The notes below the pieces were generated by a model. It saw only the letters and a list, made by a program, of their open reading frames with translations, searched no databases and had not been told where the DNA came from. This document shows, piece after piece, positions 1 to 7,060 of a DNA stretch of 13,635 nucleotides; the first letter of the stretch is position 1, and each line of letters opens with the position of its first letter. This DNA comes from Candidatus Bathyarchaeota archaeon (GTDB lineage Archaea > Thermoproteota > Bathyarchaeia > Bathyarchaeales > DTEX01), in contig PIYH01000045.1 in the NCBI GenBank assembly GCA_003601695.1, forward strand, positions 9,582-23,216. Reading direction: 5' to 3'. The translations under genes and the position numbers were made by a program.

Positions 1-1780
1 TATGGTAAGCTCTGTCACGGCTCTCGAAACCGCCGCTATATGCTCTAATATATCTAGGATCGTCTGGAGCTAGGCTTCTCAATCCATAGGGAGTTAAGAG
101 GATTCTCGATACTGCTTCCACTATTCTCTCAGCCCTCGGAGGATCAACTATAGGAAAATCTAGAGATACTGATACTATCTGGTTTGGTCTCAGACTCGCG
201 TCTTTCATATCTCCATCGATGACGTCATAAAGGTATTCACCTTTCACGTGATAGAACTCCCTATTGAAGCTCCTCTTTACGTTAGAGGATAGAAGACTAT
301 ATTCTTCAGATTCGCCGCGGAACCCGAGCTTGCGGGATAGCACCTCCATCGTTTTCAGGGCGTTGTACCATAAGGCTTGCACTTCCACTGCTTTCCCCCT
401 TCTAGGCGTAACTGGAACATTATCAGCAACTGCATCCATCCATGTAAGCCTTGAGCCATGAATAATCAATCCGTCCGTGTCAGCATGGATACCATACGCC
501 GTTCCGCGGATATAATGCTCAATTATATCTTGCATCGTCTCCCATAGATGCTTATGCACGAAGTTGAGATTTCCAGTATATTTGACGTATTGGAGAACAG
601 CATTAAAGAACCATAAAGATGAATCTACAGATTCATACTCCGGCGTCCCATCTGCCGTTTCGGGAAACCGGCTTGGAAGTAGCCCATCCTTTGAATTCTC
701 GGAGAATATCTTAAGAATCTCCTCAGCTACGGAGAATCTCCTAGTGACAAGCGTTAAGCCTGGAAGCGATATGAGAGCGTCTCTGCCCCAGTCTTCAAAC
801 CAGTGATAACCAGCAATTATAGTTCTTCTTCCAGTTCTCTTTCTAAGGGCTATGAATGAATCAGCTGAGAGGATCAACCAGCTTAAATTCTCTTTACATC
901 CTATTCGCTTGCCATAAAATCTTCTAAGTAGTTTTTCTCTGCGTTTCTTCTCCTCAGCATATAGCTCATCTAGAAGCCGCTTTTTCCCAATCTCCGAGGA
1001 GACTCGTCTCACGCTTTCCTCACCGATTCCTCCGACCGCCAAGAGATAAAATAGTTTCCAGCATCCGGGCTTCAAGTCTATCCTGAAGAATCCCGGTTGA
1101 AGACAGTCGTCTAGACAGTTTTCTCCCCTCAAATCATCCCTTCTGAAGTAGATCTTCTCAACCCATACGTCTCCATGATCTACATAGACTCCGCTTGTCA
1201 CGGAGAGCGATAGAAAACCTCTTTTCGGAGAGAACTCGAAGAGAGAGCCGTTTTGAAATGTTTTTCTGGACGCTTCAAAGTCTCCTTTTCTTGTAGTCTC
1301 ATAGAAATGACGCATATTTATCAGCGGATAGAGATATAACGCGGCGTTTGCCCCGGAGCCGTTAAAGATCTCATAGCGTATAGCGACGGCGTCTCTTAGA
1401 TAAGGCATGACAATCTCCTTTTTCAAGTAGACATCTCCAGCTCTGTATAGAAAAATTGGAAAAGGATTCATGATGAATCCTTCGAGGTTTCGGTAACCCT
1501 TAGGATGAATAACGTCTCTAAACTGGTTTGAGCCGAGGGGGCAACGTTCTCCATATATGCATATCTCCTCGTCGACCTTTGATAGTAAAAGATGCCTCTT
1601 CGTCGGAGGGTCGAATGCTACAAGGAGCAGACCGTGAAACTTCCGAGTGTTCACGTTTAGAACCGTTGAGGAGGCGTATCCGCCGAGTCCATTAGTTAAG
1701 ATCCATTCCAGGCTGGAAGCATACTCGAACCTGGAGAGTATTTCCGATCCTAGATAGATAGAAGGCAGGTTACTTTTCAA
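1..1780 (-). CDS. Glycogen debranching enzyme / amylo-alpha-1,6-glucosidase family, 3' end cut by window edge
   Basis: The reading frame is open from a TTG at 1780 to the left edge, giving 593 residues with no stop. The N-terminal domain carries the family signature EWILTNGLGGYASSTV (residues 25-40), typical of the archaeal/bacterial debranching enzyme N-terminal domain. The (alpha/alpha)6-barrel catalytic domain shows WFEDWGRDALISLPGL (about 326-341), DSSLWFF, TWMDA (about 448) and VEVQALWYNAL (about 464). These are the acidic motifs expected of GH133-type amylo-1,6-glucosidases. The visible end, around AYSGGFESRDRAYH, is just before the usual C-terminal barrel helices, so roughly 60-80 residues should lie outside the window. 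The role is cytosolic removal of alpha-1,6 branches during glycogen breakdown. TTG was chosen because an in-frame TGA lies two codons upstream. A TATA-like CTTTAAATC near 1835-1845 could give the gene its own promoter. The family call is firm and the start is moderately sure. Confidence 0.9.
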   Translation of the reverse strand, partial: MKSNLPSIYLGSEILSRFEYASSLEWILTNGLGGYASSTVLNVNTRKFHGLLLVAFDPPTKRHLLLSKVDEEICIYGERCPLGSNQFRDVIHPKGYRNLEGFIMNPFPIFLYRAGDVYLKKEIVMPYLRDAVAIRYEIFNGSGANAALYLYPLINMRHFYETTRKGDFEASRKTFQNGSLFEFSPKRGFLSLSVTSGVYVDHGDVWVEKIYFRRDDLRGENCLDDCLQPGFFRIDLKPGCWKLFYLLAVGGIGEESVRRVSSEIGKKRLLDELYAEEKKRREKLLRRFYGKRIGCKENLSWLILSADSFIALRKRTGRRTIIAGYHWFEDWGRDALISLPGLTLVTRRFSVAEEILKIFSENSKDGLLPSRFPETADGTPEYESVDSSLWFFNAVLQYVKYTGNLNFVHKHLWETMQDIIEHYIRGTAYGIHADTDGLIIHGSRLTWMDAVADNVPVTPRRGKAVEVQALWYNALKTMEVLSRKLGFRGESEEYSLLSSNVKRSFNREFYHVKGEYLYDVIDGDMKDASLRPNQIVSVSLDFPIVDPPRAERIVEAVSRILLTPYGLRSLAPDDPRYIRAYSGGFESRDRAYH

Positions 1781-1845
1781 AGATCATTCACACTTTCAGA
1801 AACCCATAAGAATTACTTGAACAGTGGCGCCGCGGGATTTAAAGA

Positions 1846-2091
1846 TTAACTATATGTGCTCAGAACCTTTCTTATGCCATCCACTGTAACATAGTACTTC
1901 TCTTGATCTCCGCTGAAGAAAACGCTAATATACCTCTTACCAGTTAGCTCTAAAAGTTTCTCTCTCACCCTCTCATGTTTCGTAGATGTCCATCTTGAGA
2001 TCTCCTCAACCGAGAGACTTCTCTCAGGGGATATAGCCCCGATGTTATGCAGAAGCATCAGAAAGCGAATGTCATCGGGAAGATCATCCAT
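1846..2091 (-). CDS. Small winged-helix DNA-binding protein (81 aa), function unknown
   Basis: The 81-residue protein has an N-terminal helix pair (DDIRFLMLLHNIG), a helix-turn-helix stretch (SVEEISRWTSTKHERVREKLLEL, about residues 26-48) and a C-terminal beta wing (KRYISVFFSGDQEKYYVTVDG). This is the layout of a single winged-helix domain. The target is unknown. A GGTG ribosome-binding element lies about 8 bases before the ATG, and a TATA-like AAATTAAAATATA sits at about 2122-2135, so it may have its own promoter although it follows the flavin-reductase gene by 85 bases on the same strand. It ends 65 bases before the debranching-enzyme start, so it could be co-transcribed with or regulate that gene; this is inference only. 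It does not closely resemble the two winged-helix proteins further right, which share their own distinct N-terminus. Confidence 0.7.
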   Translation of the reverse strand: MDDLPDDIRFLMLLHNIGAISPERSLSVEEISRWTSTKHERVREKLLELTGKRYISVFFSGDQEKYYVTVDGIRKVLSTYS

Positions 2092-2176
2092 ATCACAGAC
2101 ACCTTTCTCAATCTTTACTGAGGATATATTTTAATTTAATCTAATGGCCTTCAATCGGCTATTCACAAGTCTACAT

Positions 2177-2746
2177 CTATCTCTTAACTGTTTGATACCA
2201 CTTACCGATTCTCTTTCCCAGACTCCAGTACTCAAGATTGAATGAAGCAAGTGGATTAAACTTTGAGGCATCTATTGTTTCATCTTCGTTAAGGATCTCC
2301 TCATCGATGTGAACCATTTGGATCTCCCCGAGTAAGAGATCATGGTTTCCGCAGTTAATGCTCTTCCATAATGTACATTCAATGTTTATTGGACATTCAA
2401 CGATGTATGGTGACTTAACTTTAACACTTCTTCCCGGAGTCAGATTGAATTTTGAAAACTTATTTATGTTTCTCCCAGAGGAAGAGCCGCATAGATCCGC
2501 TATGTGAGCTTGCTTGTGTGAAGGCACATTAACTACGAAGTCTCCTGTCTCCTTTATCAGTTGCAACGAGTATTGGTTGACGGCTATCGTAACGCCTAAA
2601 AGGAGAGGCTTCGATGATAATGCACCGTAAGATGCTAATGTAATTATGTTTGGCGCTGATGATTTTCCGATGCAGCTAGCCAATACTATGGCAGTTGGGG
2701 CTAGCCAAAGCGCTCCATAAGTTGGCTCTAATATCTTCTTAACCAC
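2177..2746 (-). CDS. Flavin reductase-like, FMN-binding split-barrel protein
   Basis: The 189-residue protein fits the flavin reductase/flavoredoxin family, which binds FMN in a split beta-barrel and transfers electrons or reduces flavin in the cytosol. Supporting segments are SAPNIITLASYGALSSKPLLLGV (about residues 30-52, the FMN-phosphate loop region), the helix NQYSLQLIKETGDFVVNVPS (about 57-76) and the late strand HDLLLGEIQMVHID. The length is normal for the family. The start is a GTG at 2746 with a very strong ribosome binding site, GGAGGG, six bases upstream. The physiological electron donor and acceptor cannot be told from sequence. It heads a minus-strand run with the small winged-helix gene and the debranching enzyme, but nothing ties their functions together. 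A nitroreductase-like or heme-binding split-barrel role cannot be excluded. Confidence 0.8.
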   Translation of the reverse strand: MVKKILEPTYGALWLAPTAIVLASCIGKSSAPNIITLASYGALSSKPLLLGVTIAVNQYSLQLIKETGDFVVNVPSHKQAHIADLCGSSSGRNINKFSKFNLTPGRSVKVKSPYIVECPINIECTLWKSINCGNHDLLLGEIQMVHIDEEILNEDETIDASKFNPLASFNLEYWSLGKRIGKWYQTVKR

Positions 2747-2940
2747 TCTTATCCCTCCAGATAATCATCTATAACTTTGTTGTCACTAAATAACATTTAC
2801 TCTAGAAAGAGCGGCTGATTAGATCATTAAAGACAATTTTTCTCCACGCGTATTCATAATAAAGATTTCGAAGCCTTAAGTAATCTGACGGTGCTGATTA
2901 GGCTTGATGTATTTCGGGTATGCAGAACAACATTATTGCA

Positions 2941-3453
2941 CTAAGATACTCGCGTTCCCTCATCTATAGCCGAAACTCCATAATGCGATATAAAGACGAC
3001 TATTACAGGCTCATTATACGGGATTTTCGGAGCCTCCCTCGGCAAATTCGCTCGTATCTTCGCTTCCTCACCTGGATTAAGGTATGAATGGGTTGAGGGA
3101 TTAAAGGTTAATGTTGAATTCTGAACTTTTATTTCCAAGATTTCGTAATCTTCTATCAGATATGAATGACGAGTTATGTTTTTATAAGCAACTATAACGC
3201 TATTCCAATTGAATCCTTGACTCTTAAGGAAGATAGTTTTTGATCCTGTGTTTCTGACATAGAACTCTACATATGAAGCATTAACACATGTTAAGTCGAG
3301 TTCTATGTTGATATTTGGGTTTTTCCTTGACAGAATGTTTAGGATGACCGTTAGCTGATTGATTGAGTAGATAAGCGATGCGACTGTGGCTCCCACGAAG
3401 ATTATCAATCCCGCTAAGATTATAGCTGAGGCGACCGTCACCGAGAAGCCCAT
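2941..3453 (-). CDS. arlF: Archaellum stator-like protein ArlF (FlaF)
   Basis: The 170-residue protein starts MGFSVTVASAIILAGLIIF, with one membrane helix at about residues 5-29 and then a beta-rich extracytoplasmic domain. The MGFSV start followed at once by a hydrophobic helix, with no class III cleavage site, is typical of FlaF/ArlF. Known ArlF binds the S-layer and, with ArlG, anchors the rotating archaellum. The beta domain contains YVEFYVRNTGSKTIFL and YLNPGEEAKI, immunoglobulin-like strand motifs shared by ArlF, ArlG and archaellins, plus three N-glycosylation sequons (NAS, NIT, NST). It is the last gene of the arlC/D/E-arlG-arlF operon, 18 bases after arlG, with GAGGGTGG about 10 bases before the ATG. 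No arlH, arlI or arlJ follows. Assignment of F rather than G rests on gene order and N-terminus and is moderately sure; membership of the FlaF/FlaG group is firm. Confidence 0.75.
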   Translation of the reverse strand: MGFSVTVASAIILAGLIIFVGATVASLIYSINQLTVILNILSRKNPNINIELDLTCVNASYVEFYVRNTGSKTIFLKSQGFNWNSVIVAYKNITRHSYLIEDYEILEIKVQNSTLTFNPSTHSYLNPGEEAKIRANLPREAPKIPYNEPVIVVFISHYGVSAIDEGTRVS

Positions 3454-3471
3454 TGAGAAAAGCCACCCTCT

Positions 3472-3969
3472 TTATGGGGGAGGCGGAAACATGTAACTGG
3501 ACGGTACACCTCTGAACGGAATTATTTTAGCCTCATAGACCGATGCTTCTATATCCGTTTTCGGATAGGCTTCTATGATTGCTGTTTCTCCTACCTCCCA
3601 AACTTCATCTCCGTCGGCGTCGGTTAGATTGAATTTTCCGCTCCCAACGCTCGCATCCTTATTATATCGGCAGAGAATAGCCCTCCTATACTCGCCGATG
3701 TAGACGTCGATCAGCGAGAAGTCTGTTATGGGCATGAATCCTACATTCTTAGCGTAGATTATAAAGTATCGCGGCGTTGCCGTATCGTTGACTGTAGCGT
3801 ACCCTATCTCTATATGCGTGTTGAGATTTCTTTTAGAGATATCAACTGTCTGGATTATGCTGCTCTGCAGAGATAATCCAGCATACATTGCCTGTGCTGA
3901 AACTCCGCTTGCAAGCACCACGGATGCTATCAACAGTATAACCTCTGTTATGGATGTTGAGAAACCCAA
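3472..3969 (-). CDS. arlG: Archaellum stator-like protein ArlG (FlaG)
   Basis: The 165-residue protein has one N-terminal membrane helix (about residues 8-30, ITEVILLIASVVLASGVSA) and an outer beta-sandwich domain. TEVILLIA near the start and the central ATPRYFIIYAKNVGFMPI strand pair are typical of FlaG, which forms a filament that, with ArlF, tethers the archaellum to the cell envelope. A D-rich loop, DADGDEVWEVGETAII (about 117-132), resembles the acidic loop in the nearby archaellins. The C-terminus is a short proline run (PPPP), which is odd. The start is a TTG immediately after the TAG of the upstream archaellum gene, with GAGGGGAT just before it, so the two are translationally coupled. 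Two sequons (NDT, NLT) lie in the outer domain. The ArlG call is strong for family and good for gene name. Confidence 0.78.
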   Translation of the reverse strand: MGFSTSITEVILLIASVVLASGVSAQAMYAGLSLQSSIIQTVDISKRNLNTHIEIGYATVNDTATPRYFIIYAKNVGFMPITDFSLIDVYIGEYRRAILCRYNKDASVGSGKFNLTDADGDEVWEVGETAIIEAYPKTDIEASVYEAKIIPFRGVPSSYMFPPPP

Positions 3970-4686
3970 CTATCCCCTCAGCCTCCTCAGCTTATTTCTC
4001 TTAAGCACATTCACCGCTAATTCGCGGATTATCTTCTTTTCCACCTCCACTCCGAAAGCCTCGGCTGCCATGTATAGGATAAGCATGATGTCTTCTTCTG
4101 AGAATCCCTTGGATCTAGCATCAGCAAGGGCATCAATCATTCCGGAAATATGAATACTTGAGCCTTCGGGTATCATTCTGAAGTGTTCGCAGTACTGGCA
4201 GATTCTCTTCAAGTCTTCGCCGCTGAAACCCATATCAAACATGTTATAAATCCATTGAATCAGCGAGAAGGCATCCTTAAACTCTAACGGCCACGTTTCA
4301 AGGCTTATCTGCTCACCATTCTCCGCGGCCTTCTCCTCAGGCTTCTTAGGAGTAACTTCAGCTCCTTCACGTTCTTCCTTCTTTGACCCCTCTATTCGCG
4401 GCGTCTCCTCTTTCTCCGCAATCTGTATTTTTTCAATCACCGGCTGATTAAGACTGGTCTTACTTACTTTCTCGAGATCTTTCTCATTCGTTATGATTCT
4501 TAACAGATTAAATGGATTCTCGATCTCGCTGACCGCCGAGCGAATATCGACAACTGCCTTTTTCAGGTCTTCAACCGTGCGTTTCATCTCATCTGATGAA
4601 CTCTGAACCTCGGCTTTCAGTTTATCGATCTCCTTCTCAAGCCTGCTGACTTTCTTCTCATCGTCCGCTTCTTGTTCCTCGCTCAT
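3970..4686 (-). CDS. ArlC/D/E-like archaellum cytosolic protein
   Basis: The 238-residue, highly charged soluble protein has an N-terminal coiled coil (about residues 8-55), the motif IENPFN (55-60; ENPF is a hallmark of FlaC/D/E proteins), a long Lys/Glu-rich linker (about 85-127), and a C-terminal helical domain starting DAFSLIQWIYNMFDMGFSGEDL (138-159) that resembles the FlaD/E C-terminal domain (PF04659). In Euryarchaeota these proteins form the cytosolic ring that links chemotaxis input (CheF) to the motor; crenarchaea use ArlX instead. Having a C/D/E-like protein in a TACK-like genome is therefore notable. The ATG at 4686 is preferred over an in-frame upstream ATG at 4758 because GGGGAGGCGA directly precedes it and the predicted TATA box (4717-4724) lies downstream of 4758. 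It heads the operon with arlG and arlF. Whether it is C, D or E cannot be decided. Confidence 0.75.
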   Translation of the reverse strand: MSEEQEADDEKKVSRLEKEIDKLKAEVQSSSDEMKRTVEDLKKAVVDIRSAVSEIENPFNLLRIITNEKDLEKVSKTSLNQPVIEKIQIAEKEETPRIEGSKKEEREGAEVTPKKPEEKAAENGEQISLETWPLEFKDAFSLIQWIYNMFDMGFSGEDLKRICQYCEHFRMIPEGSSIHISGMIDALADARSKGFSEEDIMLILYMAAEAFGVEVEKKIIRELAVNVLKRNKLRRLRG

Positions 4687-4716
4687 TCGCCTCCCCAAAG
4701 AAGAGAAGCAGAATCC

Positions 4717-4737
4717 GTTAAAAAGGAGTTGTGAACC
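4717..4737 (-). promoter_or_regulatory. Promoter of arlC/D/E-G-F with TTCACAA box
   Basis: On the minus strand GGTTCACAA (4737-4729) is followed by CTCC and then the TATA-like TTTTTAAC (4724-4717). The predicted transcript start, about 26 bases downstream near 4694, leaves a leader of only about 8 bases that consists mostly of the GGGGAGGCGA ribosome binding site. The box is the same element seen on the plus strand before the archaellin genes. Confidence 0.6.
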
Positions 4738-4843
4738 AACAACATGGTTAACAATCATGATATAAAAAGAAAATATGAACCTCAGATCTATAATATGAAA
4801 TAATATTCTAGATTATATTCATGAACCATATAAACGGGACATT

Positions 4844-4864
4844 TATTCATAACCCCTTTATAAG
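4844..4864 (+). promoter_or_regulatory. Promoter of first winged-helix gene, degenerate TTCACAA box
   Basis: TATTCATAA (4844-4852, 7 of 9 bases matching TGTTCACAA) is followed by CCCC and a good TATA box TTTATAAG (4857-4864). A second TATTCATGA lies at 4816-4824, 28 bases upstream. The TATA centre is about 25 bases before the ATG at 4885, which implies a leaderless mRNA. Confidence 0.5.
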
Positions 4865-4884
4865 ATAATTCTTCAAAGATCGCT

Positions 4885-5166
4885 ATGGTGCCGAAGAAGA
4901 TGAAAAGACGCTCAAAGCTTGAGATTTACCTCGATATTCTGGAAGCGGTCTCAAAGACTGGAAAGCTAACACATATTGGGAATATGGCTAACCTGTCATG
5001 GAAGGATGCGGTAAAACATCTTGAGTTCTTAAAGAATAAAGGATTCGTTGAAACCGTAAAGACTGGAAATGGAAGAGAAGAATATAAGCTAACTCAAAAA
5101 GGATACGAGGCGCTAGAAACTCTTCAGAAGATAACAGATGCCCTAGCTCCCAAACTCACATATTAG
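4885..5166 (+). CDS. Winged-helix transcriptional regulator (HTH_45-like), archaellum-linked paralogue 1
   Basis: The 93-residue protein begins with a basic stretch then RSKLEIYLDILEAVSKTG, followed by the recognition-helix region LTHIGNMANLSWKDAVKHLEFLKNKGFVE (about residues 28-56), a beta wing (NGREEYKLTQKG) and a final helix. This is the archaeal PF14947-type winged helix common in TACK genomes. It resembles in size and layout small archaeal regulators such as EarA, the activator of the fla operon in Methanococcus, though orthology cannot be shown here. It is divergent from the arlC/D/E-G-F operon, 198 bases apart. There is no ribosome binding site, and the TATA box lies about 25 bases before the ATG, consistent with a leaderless transcript; an in-frame ATG at 4900 is an alternative. 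A paralogue lies at 6167-6439. A local archaellum-regulating role is an inference from position. Confidence 0.8.
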   Translation: MVPKKMKRRSKLEIYLDILEAVSKTGKLTHIGNMANLSWKDAVKHLEFLKNKGFVETVKTGNGREEYKLTQKGYEALETLQKITDALAPKLTY

Positions 5167-5288
5167 GCAAAGCGAAGCCTTCCTCAAATCATCTCTTTTC
5201 CATCATAAAGACGTCTACGTAAAAACAGATGATGAAATAAATAACTTTTCTTCAAAGCCTCTAGCACGGAATGAGGTGGGTTATCTCT

Positions 5289-5636
5289 TTAAATAGATGT
5301 GACATTAAGTAGGAATGAGCTATTCCGGATGAGTTCCATTAGTTCGTTAAAGAGATTAATGAGTTCCTCCGTCCCATTCACTCCGTCCATCATAACTATG
5401 CGGTCGATCTCGGATGAATTGTAGCGATAGTTGGGGTCATCTCTGAACTTTAACGCTATATCCATCATTCCACATAGGTCGTCTATGATGTCTCTATAGC
5501 ATCTATCCATCTTCTTCACAGCATCTACATACCTTTGAGACTGAATATATATTGTGGCTACTCCGAGAAATGAGCTAGACAGCAATATGAACAATAATGC
5601 ATTTAGGGAGAGTATCTTCATTTTGAACCGCTTCAA
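5289..5636 (-). CDS. Unrecognised small membrane-anchored protein (115 aa)
   Basis: I do not recognise a family. The sequence shows a basic N-terminus, then one hydrophobic segment (ILSLNALLFILLSSSFLGVATIYI, about residues 8-31) acting as signal anchor or signal peptide. A mostly helical domain of about 80 residues follows, with two cysteines (CYRDIIDDLCG, 46-56) and three sequons (NSS, NGT, NSS). The domain should face outside the cytoplasm. The open frame begins at a TTG (5636), but the ATG at 5621 (MKILSLNALL) is an equally good start. A TATA-like TTAAATAAAC near 5655-5664 lies about 25 bases before the TTG. The gene sits between two winged-helix genes inside the archaellum island on the opposite strand, so it could be a lineage-specific envelope or archaellum accessory protein, which is only a guess from position. 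Confidence 0.6.
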   Translation of the reverse strand: MKRFKMKILSLNALLFILLSSSFLGVATIYIQSQRYVDAVKKMDRCYRDIIDDLCGMMDIALKFRDDPNYRYNSSEIDRIVMMDGVNGTEELINLFNELMELIRNSSFLLNVTSI

Positions 5637-5751
5637 TCTCTTATCTTACATCAGTGTTTATTTAATGTTTTTCAAAACTGATTAAAATATACATAGTATA
5701 AATACCTTTTTTTAATTAGTTAAAAGGAAAAATCTAATCGTCCATGATGCA

Positions 5752-5770
5752 TGTTCACAATCGTTTTAAC
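5752..5770 (+). promoter_or_regulatory. TGTTCACAA box plus TATA box without an evident large gene
   Basis: A perfect TGTTCACAA (5752-5760) is followed by TCG and TTTTAAC (5764-5770), the same arrangement as before the archaellin genes. The predicted transcript start is about 5793, three bases before an ATG at 5796. The box is intact although the downstream sequence has only a 52-codon frame. Confidence 0.5.
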
Positions 5771-5795
5771 AGAATGGTCACCTTCATTGATAGAG

Positions 5796-5954
5796 ATGAG
5801 CGCAAGAAGCCTTTTAAGGACCAGAACCAACACTATAAAGGCTAGGATTCATATTTGCAGCTTCTCTAGAATGTGCCCCTATATTCCCCTAGAGATGATG
5901 GCGTATGTATTCATAAGGGAGATGATCTGTGCAGAGACTTTATTAAGGCTTTAA
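5796..5954 (+). CDS. Possible small protein (52 aa) or relic downstream of an archaellum-type promoter
   Basis: The open frame MSARSLLRTRTNTIKAR... runs to TAA at 5952-5954. The product would be basic in its first half and unusually rich in Met and Cys, with no domain I recognise. The only support is positional: a TTCACAA box and TATA element are placed exactly as in front of the archaellin and winged-helix genes, with the ATG 44 bases from the box. The alternative frame starting at 5774 has stops but contains a protein-like stretch (DDGVCIHKGDDLCRDFIKAL, about 5890-5949), so a decayed gene or a non-coding RNA is equally possible. Treat as tentative. Nothing else recognisable lies in 5955-6117. 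Confidence 0.25.
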   Translation: MSARSLLRTRTNTIKARIHICSFSRMCPYIPLEMMAYVFIREMICAETLLRL

Positions 5955-6117
5955 TGACCTCTGAAATCTAGCTACAAGCCTAGAGACCGATGGATCTCTT
6001 AAGAAGATAGCTAATGAAGACTAGTTTAGGCATAGACTATGCGAGAGTTAAAGAAAAATAGAATGAAAAAAGGGAGAAGCGACAAGTTTATTCCCCGTTT
6101 CTTTAAATCGTTTCGAA

Positions 6118-6137
6118 TGTTCACAATTTTAAAAATA
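6118..6137 (+). promoter_or_regulatory. Promoter of second winged-helix gene with TGTTCACAA box
   Basis: A perfect TGTTCACAA (6118-6126) abuts TTTTAAAAATA (6127-6137), a strong TATA element. The predicted transcript start, near 6158, is about 8 bases before the ATG at 6167. Confidence 0.6.
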
Positions 6138-6166
6138 GGACTGCAACCTCTTTTAATCGATGTGCC

Positions 6167-6439
6167 ATGAAGAGGTCAAGATTAGAGATCTGCATAGATA
6201 TACTGCAAACAGTAAACAAGGGATATCACAAGCCTACGCGCATAATGTATAAGAGCAATCTTTCATGGATTCCACTCTGCGAGACTCTGAATTTCCTAAT
6301 AGGGCAGGGAGCACTGGAAGTTAAGAAGATAGGAAAGAAAAAGAAGTATTACATAACGGAGAAGGGCAAAGAGATTCTTGAATATTATGAACAGCTGAAA
6401 AGAATTCTTATGGAGAAAACCGAATTTCCCCGCGTATAA
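6167..6439 (+). CDS. Winged-helix transcriptional regulator (HTH_45-like), archaellum-linked paralogue 2
   Basis: The 90-residue protein begins MKRSRLEICIDILQTV and aligns over its full length with the protein at 4885-5166: the shared landmarks are KR(R)S-LEI--DIL, the NLSW recognition-helix start, the -FL--GALE turn and the KKYYITEKGKEIL wing/terminal helix. It is a single winged-helix domain of the same PF14947-like type. The very short predicted leader lacks a convincing ribosome binding site. Its 3' end overlaps by 32 bases the 3' end of the convergent gene at 6408-6866. Unlike paralogue 1, its promoter carries a perfect TGTTCACAA box, so it is probably in the same regulon as the archaellins and could be autoregulated. 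DNA-binding role is confident; archaellum control is inference. Confidence 0.8.
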   Translation: MKRSRLEICIDILQTVNKGYHKPTRIMYKSNLSWIPLCETLNFLIGQGALEVKKIGKKKKYYITEKGKEILEYYEQLKRILMEKTEFPRV

Positions 6440-6866
6440 TCTTCTTTTCAGGAGCTTTCAATTCCCTAAGCAGAAATTTCCTAATCCTTTCGGGGCTGAG
6501 TTGAGCTTGGAGATAAACTGGAACTCCGCATCCAAGATATTCAATACGTCCCACTATAGGTTCTCTATATTCGTATATAACGTTACCATGTAGAGCTACT
6601 ATTTTTAATTCATCATCTAAATTGAATGAGAGCACATCGGCTTCCTTGGAGAGCTCTTTGAATTCTTCCCAATTCTCACATCTAACATAGACGTTACCAC
6701 GCGTCTCATATCTGACTTGAGAAGGCTCCTTTCTTTTGCTAGTTGCCTCTATGAGATTCTTGGATACGCTGTTGAGCTTATCTATAAGCGAATCCAAGTT
6801 TTTCTCATGCTCTCTTAACACGCTTATTATAAAATCGACGGCGCTCATTCTTTCAGAGTCTGACAT
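6408..6866 (-). CDS. Unrecognised soluble protein with N-terminal coiled coil (152 aa)
   Basis: No family recognised. Residues about 8-45 (VDFIISVLREHEKNLDSLIDKL, then further heptad-like residues) predict helix or coiled coil. The rest is an alpha/beta domain with strands such as NVYVRCENWEEFKEL and ELKIVALHGNVIYEY, then a basic C-terminal tail (RKFLLRELKAPEKKIIRG). There is no signal peptide or membrane segment, so it should be cytosolic. The ATG at 6866 follows GGTTCGAG, and TATA-like elements lie at about 6902-6912 and 6920-6928. It sits between the second winged-helix gene (convergent, 32-base overlap) and the archaellin cluster (divergent). A cytosolic archaellum-associated protein with a coiled coil is conceivable, but that rests on neighbourhood only. 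Confidence 0.6.
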   Translation of the reverse strand: MSDSERMSAVDFIISVLREHEKNLDSLIDKLNSVSKNLIEATSKRKEPSQVRYETRGNVYVRCENWEEFKELSKEADVLSFNLDDELKIVALHGNVIYEYREPIVGRIEYLGCGVPVYLQAQLSPERIRKFLLRELKAPEKKIIRGEIRFSP

Positions 6867-7060
6867 CTCTCGAACCTTTACCCCTTCTCTTCTTTTTCAG
6901 AATATTTTAAAATGTTACTCTTTATAAACCCTTTATGCATTTAGAAATCGGAAGAATTCATCGTTTTTTTAAATTATAATTCAAAATTAATTCTTCTATT
7001 CATTAATGAAATGTAGATTTTGAAACGTTTCTTTCACACGTTACTTAAGCCCATCACGTT

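Noticed and set aside
4687..4758. Upstream in-frame ATG at 4758 for the ArlC/D/E-like protein
   Set aside because: The segment contains the TTCACAA box and TATA element on the minus strand, and a strong ribosome binding site directly precedes the ATG at 4686.
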